NCBI GenBank assembly: GCA_032358255.1
Contig: JAULBX010026940.1
Coordinates: 310,001 to 374,000 of the forward strand
From: Heterotrichella gracilis
Taxonomy: Eukaryota; Sar; Xanthophyceae; Tribonematales; Xanthonemataceae
Direction: 5' to 3'
DNA length: 64,000 nt
The notes below the pieces were generated by a model. The model saw only the letters and a list, made by a program, of their open reading frames with translations, was not told the DNA's origin and ran no database searches. Of the stretch, positions 8,890 to 17,550 are shown in pieces. Both the position numbers and the translations under genes were made by a program. How positions within the stretch are numbered: the first letter of the stretch is position 1; each line of letters starts with the position of its first letter.

Positions 8890-9972
8890 TTAAAGTCTTC
8901 TAAACAGATCTTTAATATAATCCATTGTAGCAATTTCTTTGTAGTTATCGCCAAAAGCATGGTTCCACATAAATGGTAAATTGTAACTAACGGTTGCCAT
9001 CTTGGTCAACGTTTCTTCGTTCCAGTCTTTACTTAAATTTTGAGGCAAAGAAATTTTATGTTTTTTGATCATTTGCATAAATTCAGCATGACCTTCAGGA
9101 TAGATATCTCCAAGGTGTTGAAAGATAATACAGTTGGCGTAACAATGGCGTGTACCGTGAATTTTAGAGAGGCCATAACTAATAGCGTGGCAAACGCCAA
9201 CTTCGCTATAGGTTAAACTTAAGCCACCCATTAAAGAAGCCACCATTAATTTATCGTCGTTCTCAGGTGTTTGACCAGCTTTATCGTTTAAATAAATTTC
9301 GCGGCATAAACTCAACGCCTGGTCGCCATAAGCTAAACTAAATGCATTATTGCGAATACCGCTGTGTGATTCAATACAATGTATGTATGTATCCATACCG
9401 GTGTAAAACCACCAATCGGTTGGCACGCTTGCAATTAATTCAGGATCTAAGATCACCTGATTGAAAACAGTCCAATCGCATTTTAATCCTAATTTTTTTT
9501 CAGGGCCTGTGAGCACTGCTGTCATCGAGACTTCAGCACCGGTACCTGAAATGGTTGGCACGCCTAAATGATAAATGCCAGGCTTCTTAATTAAATTTAA
9601 TCCTTGATATAAAGTAGAAGAACCTTCGTTGGTTAACATTAACGATAATGCTTTTGCAATATCCATAATGCTTCCGCCACCAATACCAATAACGCCACTT
9701 GGCAATCCTTTTTTAGAAAGGATCTCGTCACGTAAGGTATCAATTTGTTGTGTGGTTGGTTCGTAAGGATCAACGTCAATAAAATAAACGAGATCTTCGG
9801 GTTTATTCTGAAGCTTTGTGCTTAATGGTTTTCCTTTAAAATAATTGTCAACGATGAAAACAAAATAATTTTTATTCTCTTTTCTAATTGGTTCAATGGT
9901 TTCGGTTAGTTGCGCAAACGATCCTCTGCCGTAAGTAACCTTATCAATATTTTTGAAATTCTTGTGTGTCAT
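8890..9972 (-). CDS. kdnB: 3-deoxy-D-manno-octulosonate 8-oxidase (iron-type alcohol dehydrogenase)
   Basis: The 360-residue product belongs to the iron-containing alcohol dehydrogenase family and closely resembles Shewanella KdnB, which oxidises Kdo at C8 so that the partner aminotransferase KdnA can make 8-amino-Kdo for lipopolysaccharide. Visible landmarks are KNFKNIDKVTYGRGSF, the nucleotide-binding GIGGGSIMDIAKALSLML, PTISGTGAEVS, the metal-ligand region YTGMDTYIHCIES and the later histidines in VCHAISYGLSKIHGTRH. The end FRRL also matches the family. No KdnA-like gene is seen within this window. The first codons are duplicated upstream (9947-10165). It ends adjacent to the broken lipoprotein copy, in convergent orientation. 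Confidence 0.87.
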   Translation of the reverse strand: MTHKNFKNIDKVTYGRGSFAQLTETIEPIRKENKNYFVFIVDNYFKGKPLSTKLQNKPEDLVYFIDVDPYEPTTQQIDTLRDEILSKKGLPSGVIGIGGGSIMDIAKALSLMLTNEGSSTLYQGLNLIKKPGIYHLGVPTISGTGAEVSMTAVLTGPEKKLGLKCDWTVFNQVILDPELIASVPTDWWFYTGMDTYIHCIESHSGIRNNAFSLAYGDQALSLCREIYLNDKAGQTPENDDKLMVASLMGGLSLTYSEVGVCHAISYGLSKIHGTRHCYANCIIFQHLGDIYPEGHAEFMQMIKKHKISLPQNLSKDWNEETLTKMATVSYNLPFMWNHAFGDNYKEIATMDYIKDLFRRL

Positions 9973-10165
9973 ATTTTTCTAAGCAAATAGATTTGTATCT
10001 ATTCGTAAATGATTCGTATTATTTCGTAGCAAAATGTTCTTAAAATTTTTGTGCGTCATATTTATTTTTGAAGCGATTGATTTGTATCTATTCGTAAATT
10101 ATTCGCATTAATTTGTAGGCTTACGGATCTGTATCTATTCGTTTATGATTCGTACTATTTAGTAG
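9947..10165 (-). repeat. Three imperfect tandem copies including the 5' end of kdnB
   Basis: Copy 1 (about 9947-10029) spans the first ~9 codons of kdnB and its upstream 57 bases. Copy 2 (about 10031-10120) repeats this 87 bases upstream, including a second ATG (10057-10059) and codons reading MTHKNFKNI, then runs out of the gene. Copy 3 (about 10124-10165) holds only the upstream portion and overlaps the last codons of the dismutase gene. The core shared by all three on the plus strand is GTATCTATTCG followed by an AT-rich stretch and TTCGTAnTATTT-like sequence. Codon differences between copies 1 and 2 over residues 2-8 are all synonymous. Confidence 0.8.
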
Positions 10166-10919
10166 TATAAAGTTTTTCGGCAGTTTCCCAATTAACGATG
10201 TTCCACCAGTTATTTATATAATCAGCACGTTTGTTTTGGTATTTTAAATAATAAGCGTGTTCCCAAATATCTAAAGCCAGCACCGGCATTTTTTTTGGCG
10301 CAAAAATATCTTCATTATCTAACGGTAATTTCATTAAAGGATTATCTTGATTTGCCGTTGTGATGATCTTTAATTTTCCTTCTTGTAAAACTAACCAACA
10401 CCAGCCGCTTCCAAATATTTTTGTGGCTTTTTCTGTAAACTCTTTTTTAAATTCTTCAAACGATTTAAAGTCTTTAGTGATGGCCTCTGCAATTTTTCCG
10501 GAAGGCAAATTGGCTTCGCCTTTTGGATTTGGTTTTAATAGGGTCCAGAATAAAGAGTGATTATAATGTCCGCCTAAATTATTTCTTATTACTGCCGAAG
10601 TAAATTTATCAATGTGTGTGCACTTCACCTCATCGCTCGACATGTAATCGATATTGGTTGAAGGCGTTTCGTTTAATTTATTTACATAAGCCTGGTGATG
10701 TTTTGTGTGATGTATCTCCATGGTTTGCTTATCAATAAAAGGTTCCAGGGCATCGTAAGCGTAAGGTAATTTTGGTAAGGTAAAGGCCGGTGTGTTTTCT
10801 AGCTGATGGCTCATCTCTTCTAACTTATCTATTTTATCTTTTCCAAGTAAAGCACTTGCCAAACCAGACAAGCCAAGCAGTGTTCCTTTTTTCAAAAAAT
10901 CTCTTCTATTATCGCTCAT
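10155..10919 (-). CDS. Superoxide dismutase (Fe/Mn), Tat-exported
   Basis: The 254-residue product carries a twin-arginine signal (NRRDFLKKG) followed by a hydrophobic stretch, so it is probably exported folded. The dismutase body starts at FTLPKLPYAYDALEP. Metal ligands are visible as His in MEIHHTKHHQAYV, His in GGHYNHSLFW, and Asp and His in LDIWEHAYYLKYQ; GSGWCWLV is the family block. Cytosolic enzymes are about 200 residues; the extra length is the signal and a short spacer. It would detoxify superoxide in the periplasm. The start ATG directly follows the stop of the biotin carrier gene upstream, with no gap. Metal choice cannot be settled by eye. Confidence 0.93.
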   Translation of the reverse strand: MSDNRRDFLKKGTLLGLSGLASALLGKDKIDKLEEMSHQLENTPAFTLPKLPYAYDALEPFIDKQTMEIHHTKHHQAYVNKLNETPSTNIDYMSSDEVKCTHIDKFTSAVIRNNLGGHYNHSLFWTLLKPNPKGEANLPSGKIAEAITKDFKSFEEFKKEFTEKATKIFGSGWCWLVLQEGKLKIITTANQDNPLMKLPLDNEDIFAPKKMPVLALDIWEHAYYLKYQNKRADYINNWWNIVNWETAEKLYTTK

Positions 10920-11429
10920 TTAAAATTGAATTAGTATTTGGTTTTTTTCTACAGCTGTTCCTTTATTAATAGCAATTTTTTTAATCGTTCCATCGCTCGG
11001 ACTTTTTAAAATATTTTCCATTTTCATTGCTTCTAAAACAATTAAAGCATCGCCTTTGTTCACAGTATCACCTTCTTTAACTAATATATTTAACACCATG
11101 CCCGGCATAGGCGCTTTTATTTCGTTTATTTTTTTGGTCGCTAAATTATCCAGGCCTAAAGTGTGCAACAATTCATCGTACTTATCTTTTAACTGCAAAT
11201 TAAATTTTACCGAGTTGATCTTTACCACCATGGTTTTTTCTTCAGCATTTAATTTTATAAGATCAACATTATACGATTTACCATTCATTAAAAAATGATA
11301 TTGGTTCGCATTTATCTTTTCAAAATTGCCTTTTACCAAAGCATCATTTAATGTGCCTTCAAATTCTTTATTAGAAGTATTTAAATTGGTTTTAAGGGTT
11401 TGGTTGCCGTTTATGGTTATAGAATACAT
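10920..11429 (-). CDS. Biotin carboxyl carrier protein-like (biotinyl domain)
   Basis: The 169-residue product ends in a complete biotinyl domain: APMPGMVLNILVKEGDTV, then the biotinylation motif EAMKMEN with its target lysine, then a final IAINKGTAVEKNQILIQF strand pair. The first ~95 residues are beta-rich and look like the linker region that precedes the carrier domain in acyl-CoA carboxylase (propionyl- or pyruvate-type) biotin subunits. No biotin carboxylase or carboxyltransferase is nearby, so its partner subunits must lie elsewhere. It is followed without spacing by the dismutase gene, so the two are very probably cotranscribed. Confidence 0.85.
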   Translation of the reverse strand: MYSITINGNQTLKTNLNTSNKEFEGTLNDALVKGNFEKINANQYHFLMNGKSYNVDLIKLNAEEKTMVVKINSVKFNLQLKDKYDELLHTLGLDNLATKKINEIKAPMPGMVLNILVKEGDTVNKGDALIVLEAMKMENILKSPSDGTIKKIAINKGTAVEKNQILIQF

Positions 11430-11464
11430 ATTACAAATTTAATACTATTAGATCTATTAAAATA

Positions 11465-11496
11465 AAAAACCCTCTTCGTTTTGGAAAAGGGTTTTT
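11465..11496 (-). terminator. Rho-independent terminator of the 11518-12336 gene
   Basis: The arms AAAAACCCT (11465-11473) and AGGGTTTTT (11488-11496) pair over 9 bases with a 14-base loop. The A-run on the plus strand becomes a U-tract for minus-strand transcripts. Confidence 0.7.
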
Positions 11497-11517
11497 AAAA
11501 ATTTCTTTTGTGTGAAT

Positions 11518-12336
11518 TTATTTTTTTACGAATTCACCCATTTTATTATCGAAGTTAAGGAAGTAACCACCTTTAGGAAGATTACTAACATCTAACTTAG
11601 ATCCAAATCCTTTTTTAACGATGTTACCGTATTGATCATAGATCTCATACATCGTCTCAATTTGTTTATCTGATTTTCCTTTTTGGAAAAAAGTAATGTC
11701 TTTGCTGGCTTTCATTGGAGCGTATTCAATTTCCGGAACTTCGCTCATATACTCAGTTGGTTTGCTTAAACGTGGCTGCCCGCTATAATCTGTTTGACGA
11801 ACACGTACTTGATTTTTTCCGCTATGCGGCACTACTTTAAAAGAATACTCATTACTTGTTGGTGTACCAACACCATCAACTTCACCAACTTTTACCCATT
11901 TGTTCCAACGGAACTGTTCAACCGCAAAAGCTAATTTACCTGTTTCAGATTTAGTGGTCCATTTAATGTTTCCGTCCTTATCAGCTGTCATACTAACAAC
12001 CTCATAAGTACTTTTTGGTTTTAAAACTTCTGGATTTAATACTTTAGGCTTGCAGTCTTCTTTGTGGAAAATTTTAACCTCTACTTTATCGCCAATATTT
12101 AATTTGTGAGGCTTCATGTCTATTTCAAAAGCACTTGAAGGGATCTCATCTGTTGTAATGTTACCGTTTACTTTAACCTCAGTTACACAAAAACCAACGC
12201 CGCCACTTCCAAATGGATTTTGTACATAAAGATTTTTCCCTTGATAATTACCTTCTAAAATTATAACGCCGCCTTGGGCGTTAGCAAAATTAATGCCAGC
12301 AAAACAAAAAAGGAAATAAAGTATAAATTTTTTCAT
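11518..12336 (-). CDS. Secreted protein with short C-terminal T9SS-like module
   Basis: The 272-residue product has a clear signal peptide ending INFANAQGG. The mature part begins with a strand-rich segment (VIILEGNYQGKNLYVQNPFG) and a region that looks like one or two Ig-like or fibronectin-like folds (residues ~40-200). The C-terminus, YEIYDQYGNIVKKGFGS then LPKGGYFLNFDNK, has the shape of a T9SS type A sorting domain but is short. Homologues with this N-terminal block appear widespread in Flavobacteria, but I cannot name a function. It has its own terminator and is divergent from the peptide-binding gene at 12475. Confidence 0.72.
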   Translation of the reverse strand: MKKFILYFLFCFAGINFANAQGGVIILEGNYQGKNLYVQNPFGSGGVGFCVTEVKVNGNITTDEIPSSAFEIDMKPHKLNIGDKVEVKIFHKEDCKPKVLNPEVLKPKSTYEVVSMTADKDGNIKWTTKSETGKLAFAVEQFRWNKWVKVGEVDGVGTPTSNEYSFKVVPHSGKNQVRVRQTDYSGQPRLSKPTEYMSEVPEIEYAPMKASKDITFFQKGKSDKQIETMYEIYDQYGNIVKKGFGSKLDVSNLPKGGYFLNFDNKMGEFVKK

Positions 12337-12447
12337 CGATTATAGTTCAATTCTTAACGTTGCAATATTATAATCATTTTTTTGAATTACAAAATATATT
12401 TTTAGGAAAATTGCACTTTATTTACTTTTTATATGAAGTAATTTAAT

Positions 12448-12455
12448 TAAATTTG
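12448..12455 (+). promoter_or_regulatory. Promoter -7 box upstream of the peptide-binding lipoprotein
   Basis: TAAATTTG at 12448-12455 matches the Bacteroidota -7 consensus TAnnTTTG and lies 20 bases before the ATG at 12475, the same distance as at 2389. The expected TTTG box 19 bases upstream is only weakly present as a T-run. Confidence 0.45.
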
Positions 12456-12474
12456 TTAATTAAACTGTAGAATC

Positions 12475-14184
12475 ATGAGAATTTCGCTATTTTACCCTAT
12501 TTCACTGGCATCTGTACTATTCTTAGGATCGTGCAAAAGTGGTGGCAAAGACGCCGATACGAGCGAATTTAAGGGAGGAAATAAGGTTGTACGGATCGCA
12601 GAAGTAATTACACCTGTAAGCATTTTTCCGCACAGGATCACTAATGTGGTTGAAGGGCTAATTGCCTCGCAAATTCATGAAGGTTTGGTGAAGATAAACC
12701 CTAAAGATCTTACTCTGATGCCGGGTTTGGCCGAAAAGTGGGAAATAAGCGCTGATGGCAAAACCATTACTTTTCACCTAAGAAAAGGACTAAAATTTCA
12801 AAATAACGACGAAATAAGCAGTAAAGACGTAAAGTTCACTTTCGAATTGCTTTGTACCGATAGGCCCGGAAATGTTCATTTTCACACCGTTTGTAAAGAC
12901 AGGATAGTTGGGGCAAATGAATATTACCAATCTAGCATGAAAGGCCAAAAAGCCCAATTAACAGGCTTTAAGGTAATTGACGATCTTAGCTTTTCGATCG
13001 AATTATTGAACTCCCCAAGCATTTTTTTAGAGATCCTTGCTAACCCTGTAGCAGCCATCCTTAGCGAAGGAGCCTACAAACAAAAAAAGGAGGATTCCTT
13101 TATTGGCGCCGGCCCCTTTATGGTTGACGAAAAAACATCTACCAAAACACATTACGCATTATATAAAAACGCCAATTATTACGGAAAAGACAAAGAAGGG
13201 AAGTCTTTACCATATATTGATTCGGTGATCATAGACATTGTTTCATCAACCGAAGTAGCTTTACAAAGGTTCCAAAATGGAAATGTCGACTTTATTGGCT
13301 CAGTGCCTAGTAACCAGTTAAAACAAGTGGTTGAAGAGAACATTAAATCATTTAAAGGCAGTCCGCCGGTGTTTATTCTTGATCAACGCCCTGAAATGGG
13401 CACTTCGTATTACGTGTTTAACGTAAACCGCGCGCCTTTCAACAACATCAAGCTCAGACAGGCCATCAATTACGGTATTGACAGAGGCAAAATAATAGAT
13501 CGCGTATTGAATGGACAGGCTTATGGACCGGCAATTAACGGTATTGTGCCTCCTACATTTGATTTTTACAAATCTTACACAGTAAAAGGTTACGACCTTG
13601 ATCTTGAGAAAGCGAAAAAATTATTGGCAGAAGCCGGATATCCTAACGGTAAAGGTCTGGCAGAGATACAGTTGATCGTAAACTCAGGTAATTCCAGAAA
13701 TAATACGGTTGCAGCCGAGATCCAAAAACAACTAAAGAATAACCTGAATATCAATATTACCTTTGAATCGCTTCCAAATCCTGAAAAATTTGATCTTCAA
13801 ATTAAAGGAAAAGGCGATATTTTCCGCGATGGCTGGGTTGCCGATTATCCAAGTCCGGAATCTTTCCTTTCTATTTTTTATGGCGAGCCAGTGACTAGCG
13901 ATACAAGTCGTATGTCGTATCCAAACACTATTAAATACAAAAATTCTGAATACGATAAATATTACAAAATGGGTCGCGATGCTCTGAACAGAGACTCTGC
14001 AGCAGTTAATTTCTTAAAAGCAGAACAAATTTTAATGGATGATGCGCCAATAATTGCTCTTTGGTACGAAAGTAATTGCAGGTTGATCAAAACACGTTTA
14101 AAGAACTTTCATGTAAACCCTATTCGTTATTTTGATTTTACGCAGGTAATTATCGAAGAAAGAAAGGTCGAGGAAAAAAAGTAA
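12475..14184 (+). CDS. ABC transporter substrate-binding lipoprotein, oligopeptide/dipeptide family 5
   Basis: The 569-residue product is a family 5 solute-binding protein. It has a lipoprotein signal (LFLGSCKSGG), then the family block EGLVKINPKDLTLMPGLAEK and WEISADGKTITFHLRKGLKF, KDVKFTFELL, and later NNIKLRQAINYGIDRGKII and AKKLLAEAGYPNGKG. The last part (DAPIIALWYES) also fits. It would bind peptides or related solutes outside the inner membrane and hand them to an ABC permease. No permease or ATPase genes are adjacent, so it acts with partners elsewhere. It is followed after 14 bases by the DUF5686 gene, probably in one transcript. Confidence 0.9.
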   Translation: MRISLFYPISLASVLFLGSCKSGGKDADTSEFKGGNKVVRIAEVITPVSIFPHRITNVVEGLIASQIHEGLVKINPKDLTLMPGLAEKWEISADGKTITFHLRKGLKFQNNDEISSKDVKFTFELLCTDRPGNVHFHTVCKDRIVGANEYYQSSMKGQKAQLTGFKVIDDLSFSIELLNSPSIFLEILANPVAAILSEGAYKQKKEDSFIGAGPFMVDEKTSTKTHYALYKNANYYGKDKEGKSLPYIDSVIIDIVSSTEVALQRFQNGNVDFIGSVPSNQLKQVVEENIKSFKGSPPVFILDQRPEMGTSYYVFNVNRAPFNNIKLRQAINYGIDRGKIIDRVLNGQAYGPAINGIVPPTFDFYKSYTVKGYDLDLEKAKKLLAEAGYPNGKGLAEIQLIVNSGNSRNNTVAAEIQKQLKNNLNINITFESLPNPEKFDLQIKGKGDIFRDGWVADYPSPESFLSIFYGEPVTSDTSRMSYPNTIKYKNSEYDKYYKMGRDALNRDSAAVNFLKAEQILMDDAPIIALWYESNCRLIKTRLKNFHVNPIRYFDFTQVIIEERKVEEKK

Positions 14185-14198
14185 AACCATAACCTTGC

Positions 14199-16670
14199 AT
14201 GAAATTTAGAACTCTTACTAAGAGCTTATTTTTTTTATTAGTTTTTCCGTTTGTTCTAAACGCCCAATACACTATTCGTGGAAAAATTTTTGCTGCCGAA
14301 AACAAAGAGGCTTTACCCTTTGTGCCGGTATTAATTAAAGGTACAACCATTGGCGCGCAAGCCGATTTTGATGGCAACTATATTATCAAAGCCTCAAAAC
14401 TTGGCGATTCTGTTGTTGCTTCTTACGTTGGCTACAAGCGCCTTGCCCGACCCATTAATAAAAATTTAATGGAGCAGGACATTAATTTTCCCTTAGAAAG
14501 TGTTGGTGGTGTTTCTCTTGATGAGGTTGTAATAAAGATGGGCGAAAACCCCGCGCACCGTATCATCAGAAATTGTGTAAAACAAAAAGTAAAAAACGAC
14601 AAAAATAATTTAGCATCGTACGAATATGAAACCTACAATAAATTAGAGTTCGATCTTAACCGCATACCAAAAGAAATGCGCGACAAAAAGATTCTTAAGC
14701 CCATAGCTTTTGTTTTTGATAATGTTGACAGCAGTTTTAGCGGAGAAAAACCTTCTTTACCTTTCTTTATAATTGAAAATCTCTCTCAATTTTATTACAA
14801 AAAAAATCCAACACGTAAAAAAGAGGTTGTTATAGCCAGTAAAATTACCGGCCTCGAAAACGCAAGTGTGTCGCAGGTTTTGGGCGATATGTACCAAAAT
14901 ATAAATATTTACGATAACAATATTTTAGTATTCAATAAACAAATGCCAAGCCCTGTTAGCGAAAACGGTTTGTTCTATTACAAATATTTTTTAGAAGATA
15001 GCGCCATTGAGAATAACCAAATGATCTACCACATTCGCTTTAAACCAAAACGTGTACAAGAATTAAGTTTTACCGGTAACATCTGGATAGCCGATACAAC
15101 CTGGGGTGTAAAGCGTTTAGAAATGAGTTTGCCAAAAGATGCGAATATAAATTTTATTAATAGCGTAAATGTCATTCAGGAATTTACATATGCCGATAGT
15201 GTTTGGTTTTTAAGTAAAGACAGATTGATAATTGATTTTGCGCCTACAAAAAAAGCTATTGGTTTTTACGGACGGAAAACAACATCCTACAAAAAAATAA
15301 AATTGAACGATCCCAAAGAAGATAAGTTTTACGAGTTTGCGGATAAAATAGTTGTGGAAGATGGTGCCACAAAAATGTCGGATGAGTTTTGGGCCGCAAA
15401 CCGCCACGATAGCCTTACGCAGCGCGAATTGAAGATCTTTAAAATGATAGACACCATTCAGTCATTACCAATTTATAAAACATGGGTTGACGTTTTTTAT
15501 TTGTTGGTTGCCGGATATAAAAAAGTAAATAATTTCGAGATCGGTCCTTATTCAAATTTAGTTTCTTATAACAGAGTAGAAGGAATGCGTTTAAGATTTG
15601 GCGGACGTACGAGTGAAAAATTCAGCAAGTGGTACGAATTAAACGGTTATGTGGCTTATGGTTTATTAGATGAAAAATGGAAATACGCATTAGGCTTTAA
15701 AAGTTTTTTAACTAAAAAACCAACACGGCAAATTGTAGGCGCTAATTATAAAAGCGATAACGAAATTTTAGGGCAAAGCACCAATGGTTTTTCTCAGGAT
15801 AACGTGCTAGCTTCTATTTTCAGATCGAGTCCGCTTACCAATTTAACGCGCGTAGATAAAGTAGATGTTTATTATGAGCGTCAATGGTTTCCTGGGTTAA
15901 CCACAAAAACAAGTATTACCGGCAGGCAATTCACCGCGCTTGGTACAAATAAATACCAGTATTTGAAAAAGGATGGAGGCATTGGAGAACGCGAAAGTAT
16001 TAATAATACAGAGGCACGCATCAATGTAAGATTTGCCTGGAAAGAAAAATATGTTGGCGAAGGATTTGAGAGATTATCTATTGGCACCAAGTTTCCAATT
16101 GTGCAGCTAAATTATGCAAAGTCGTTGCAAAACGCATTTAAAGGTGAGTATGATTATCACAAATTAGTAATAAACGTTAGCGATAGGATCCGTATTACAC
16201 CAATATTAGGATACACAGATTATATTATCGAAGGCGGAAAGATCTGGGGCGTTGTGCCATATCCAATAATGGAATTACATGGCGGTAACCAAACGTATAT
16301 TTACGATTACGCAGCATTTAATATGATGAAATATTATGAATTTGTGAGCGATCAATTTGTGTCTTTATCTTTATTTCATCACTTCGAAGGATTGTTCTTA
16401 AATAAAGTGCCTTTATTACGTAAACTAAAATGGCGTGAAGTAGCAACATTAAAAACCGTTTGGGGAACCGTGAACGATAAGAACCGTGTGCCGCTTTTAT
16501 TCCCAAGCACTCTTTCATCGCTTGATAAAGGCCCTTATGCCGAAGCGAGTATTGGTGTAGAAAATATCTTTAAAGTATTTAGGGTGGATGCGTTCTGGCG
16601 TTTAAATTATCAGTTACCACGCAACATCGATAATTTTGGGCTTAAATTCGGATTCCAGTTGGCATTATAG
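14199..16670 (+). CDS. DUF5686 outer-membrane protein with carboxypeptidase-like regulatory domain
   Basis: The 823-residue product has a signal peptide ending VLNAQ and then a carboxypeptidase-D regulatory-like Ig domain (YTIRGKIFAAENKEALPFV to VASYVGYKRL, residues ~25-95), as in TonB-linked receptors. The remainder matches the long Bacteroidota family DUF5686: ENPAHRIIRNCVKQK, then a beta-rich body, and a C-terminal strand-rich part ending LKFGFQLAL with an aromatic-poor hydrophobic end typical of an outer-membrane barrel. There is no TonB plug or receptor signature. Its role is unknown; a surface transport or assembly role is inferred from the fold. It is cotranscribed with the gene before it. 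Confidence 0.85.
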   Translation: MKFRTLTKSLFFLLVFPFVLNAQYTIRGKIFAAENKEALPFVPVLIKGTTIGAQADFDGNYIIKASKLGDSVVASYVGYKRLARPINKNLMEQDINFPLESVGGVSLDEVVIKMGENPAHRIIRNCVKQKVKNDKNNLASYEYETYNKLEFDLNRIPKEMRDKKILKPIAFVFDNVDSSFSGEKPSLPFFIIENLSQFYYKKNPTRKKEVVIASKITGLENASVSQVLGDMYQNINIYDNNILVFNKQMPSPVSENGLFYYKYFLEDSAIENNQMIYHIRFKPKRVQELSFTGNIWIADTTWGVKRLEMSLPKDANINFINSVNVIQEFTYADSVWFLSKDRLIIDFAPTKKAIGFYGRKTTSYKKIKLNDPKEDKFYEFADKIVVEDGATKMSDEFWAANRHDSLTQRELKIFKMIDTIQSLPIYKTWVDVFYLLVAGYKKVNNFEIGPYSNLVSYNRVEGMRLRFGGRTSEKFSKWYELNGYVAYGLLDEKWKYALGFKSFLTKKPTRQIVGANYKSDNEILGQSTNGFSQDNVLASIFRSSPLTNLTRVDKVDVYYERQWFPGLTTKTSITGRQFTALGTNKYQYLKKDGGIGERESINNTEARINVRFAWKEKYVGEGFERLSIGTKFPIVQLNYAKSLQNAFKGEYDYHKLVINVSDRIRITPILGYTDYIIEGGKIWGVVPYPIMELHGGNQTYIYDYAAFNMMKYYEFVSDQFVSLSLFHHFEGLFLNKVPLLRKLKWREVATLKTVWGTVNDKNRVPLLFPSTLSSLDKGPYAEASIGVENIFKVFRVDAFWRLNYQLPRNIDNFGLKFGFQLAL

Positions 16671-16743
16671 TGCAAAGCGGCATTTAGTTTGTTTAACATT
16701 CAATAAAAACCAGTTCTCAAAAATCTCATTACCTTTGAAATGA

Positions 16744-17469
16744 ATGATCTTACGTAGCGAAAATTTAGTAAAGAAATACAAGAACAGAACAGTTGCCAAT
16801 AATGTATCGGTACAGGTGCAGCAAGGCGAGATAGTTGGTTTGCTTGGGCCTAACGGTGCCGGTAAAACAACGTCTTTCTATATGATCGTAGGCATGGTAA
16901 AACCAAACAGCGGAAAAATATTTTTAGATGATCTTGATATTACAAAGGAACCCATGTATCGCCGCGCACAGCTCGGTGTTGGGTATTTGCCCCAAGAAGC
17001 TTCTGTGTTTCGCAAATTAAGTATAGAAGATAATTTACGTGCAGTTTTAGAAATGACAAAACTCACTAAAAAAGAACAGGAATTAAAAGTAGAAAGTTTG
17101 CTGGATGAATTTGCGTTGCATCACGTTCGCAAAAATCTGGGTGATCAGTTAAGTGGGGGCGAGCGTCGCCGTACCGAAATAGCACGTGCGCTGGCCACCG
17201 ATCCAAAATTTATATTGTTAGATGAACCCTTTGCAGGCGTTGATCCTATTGCGGTAGAGGACATCCAAAATGTAGTACGCAAACTAAAAGATAAGAATAT
17301 TGGTATTTTAATTACCGATCATAATGTGCACGAAACATTAAATATTACCGATAGATCTTACCTGCTTTATTCGGGTTCTGTTATTAAAAGTGGTAGTGCA
17401 GAAGATCTTGCCAACGACGAACAAGTGCGTAAAGTTTACCTTGGTCAGAATTTTGAGCTCAGGAAGTAA
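16744..17469 (+). CDS. lptB: LPS export ABC transporter ATP-binding protein
   Basis: LptB powers extraction of lipopolysaccharide from the inner membrane as the ATPase of LptB2FGC. The 241-residue protein has every ABC motif: Walker [13 protein letters not shown], the Q-loop region [18 protein letters not shown], signature [15 protein letters not shown], Walker [21 protein letters not shown], and the H-loop [10 protein letters not shown]. The GERRR and FAGVDPIAV forms are specific to LptB rather than other ABC ATPases. The ATG at 16740 closes after a few codons, so the start is the ATG at 16744. LptF and LptG are not in this window. Confidence 0.95.
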   Translation: MILRSENLVKKYKNRTVANNVSVQVQQGEIVGLLGPNGAGKTTSFYMIVGMVKPNSGKIFLDDLDITKEPMYRRAQLGVGYLPQEASVFRKLSIEDNLRAVLEMTKLTKKEQELKVESLLDEFALHHVRKNLGDQLSGGERRRTEIARALATDPKFILLDEPFAGVDPIAVEDIQNVVRKLKDKNIGILITDHNVHETLNITDRSYLLYSGSVIKSGSAEDLANDEQVRKVYLGQNFELRK

Positions 17470-17550
17470 ATCCCTGTTCATTTCCCCTTAACAATAAGCC
17501 TTTCATTAGCTTGGTTTTTTTATCTATTTTTAGTGTTCTAAAAAAAGAGA

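Noticed and set aside
9947-10165. CRISPR array
   Set aside because: Repeats are imperfect, only three, and include gene codons; no cas genes are near.
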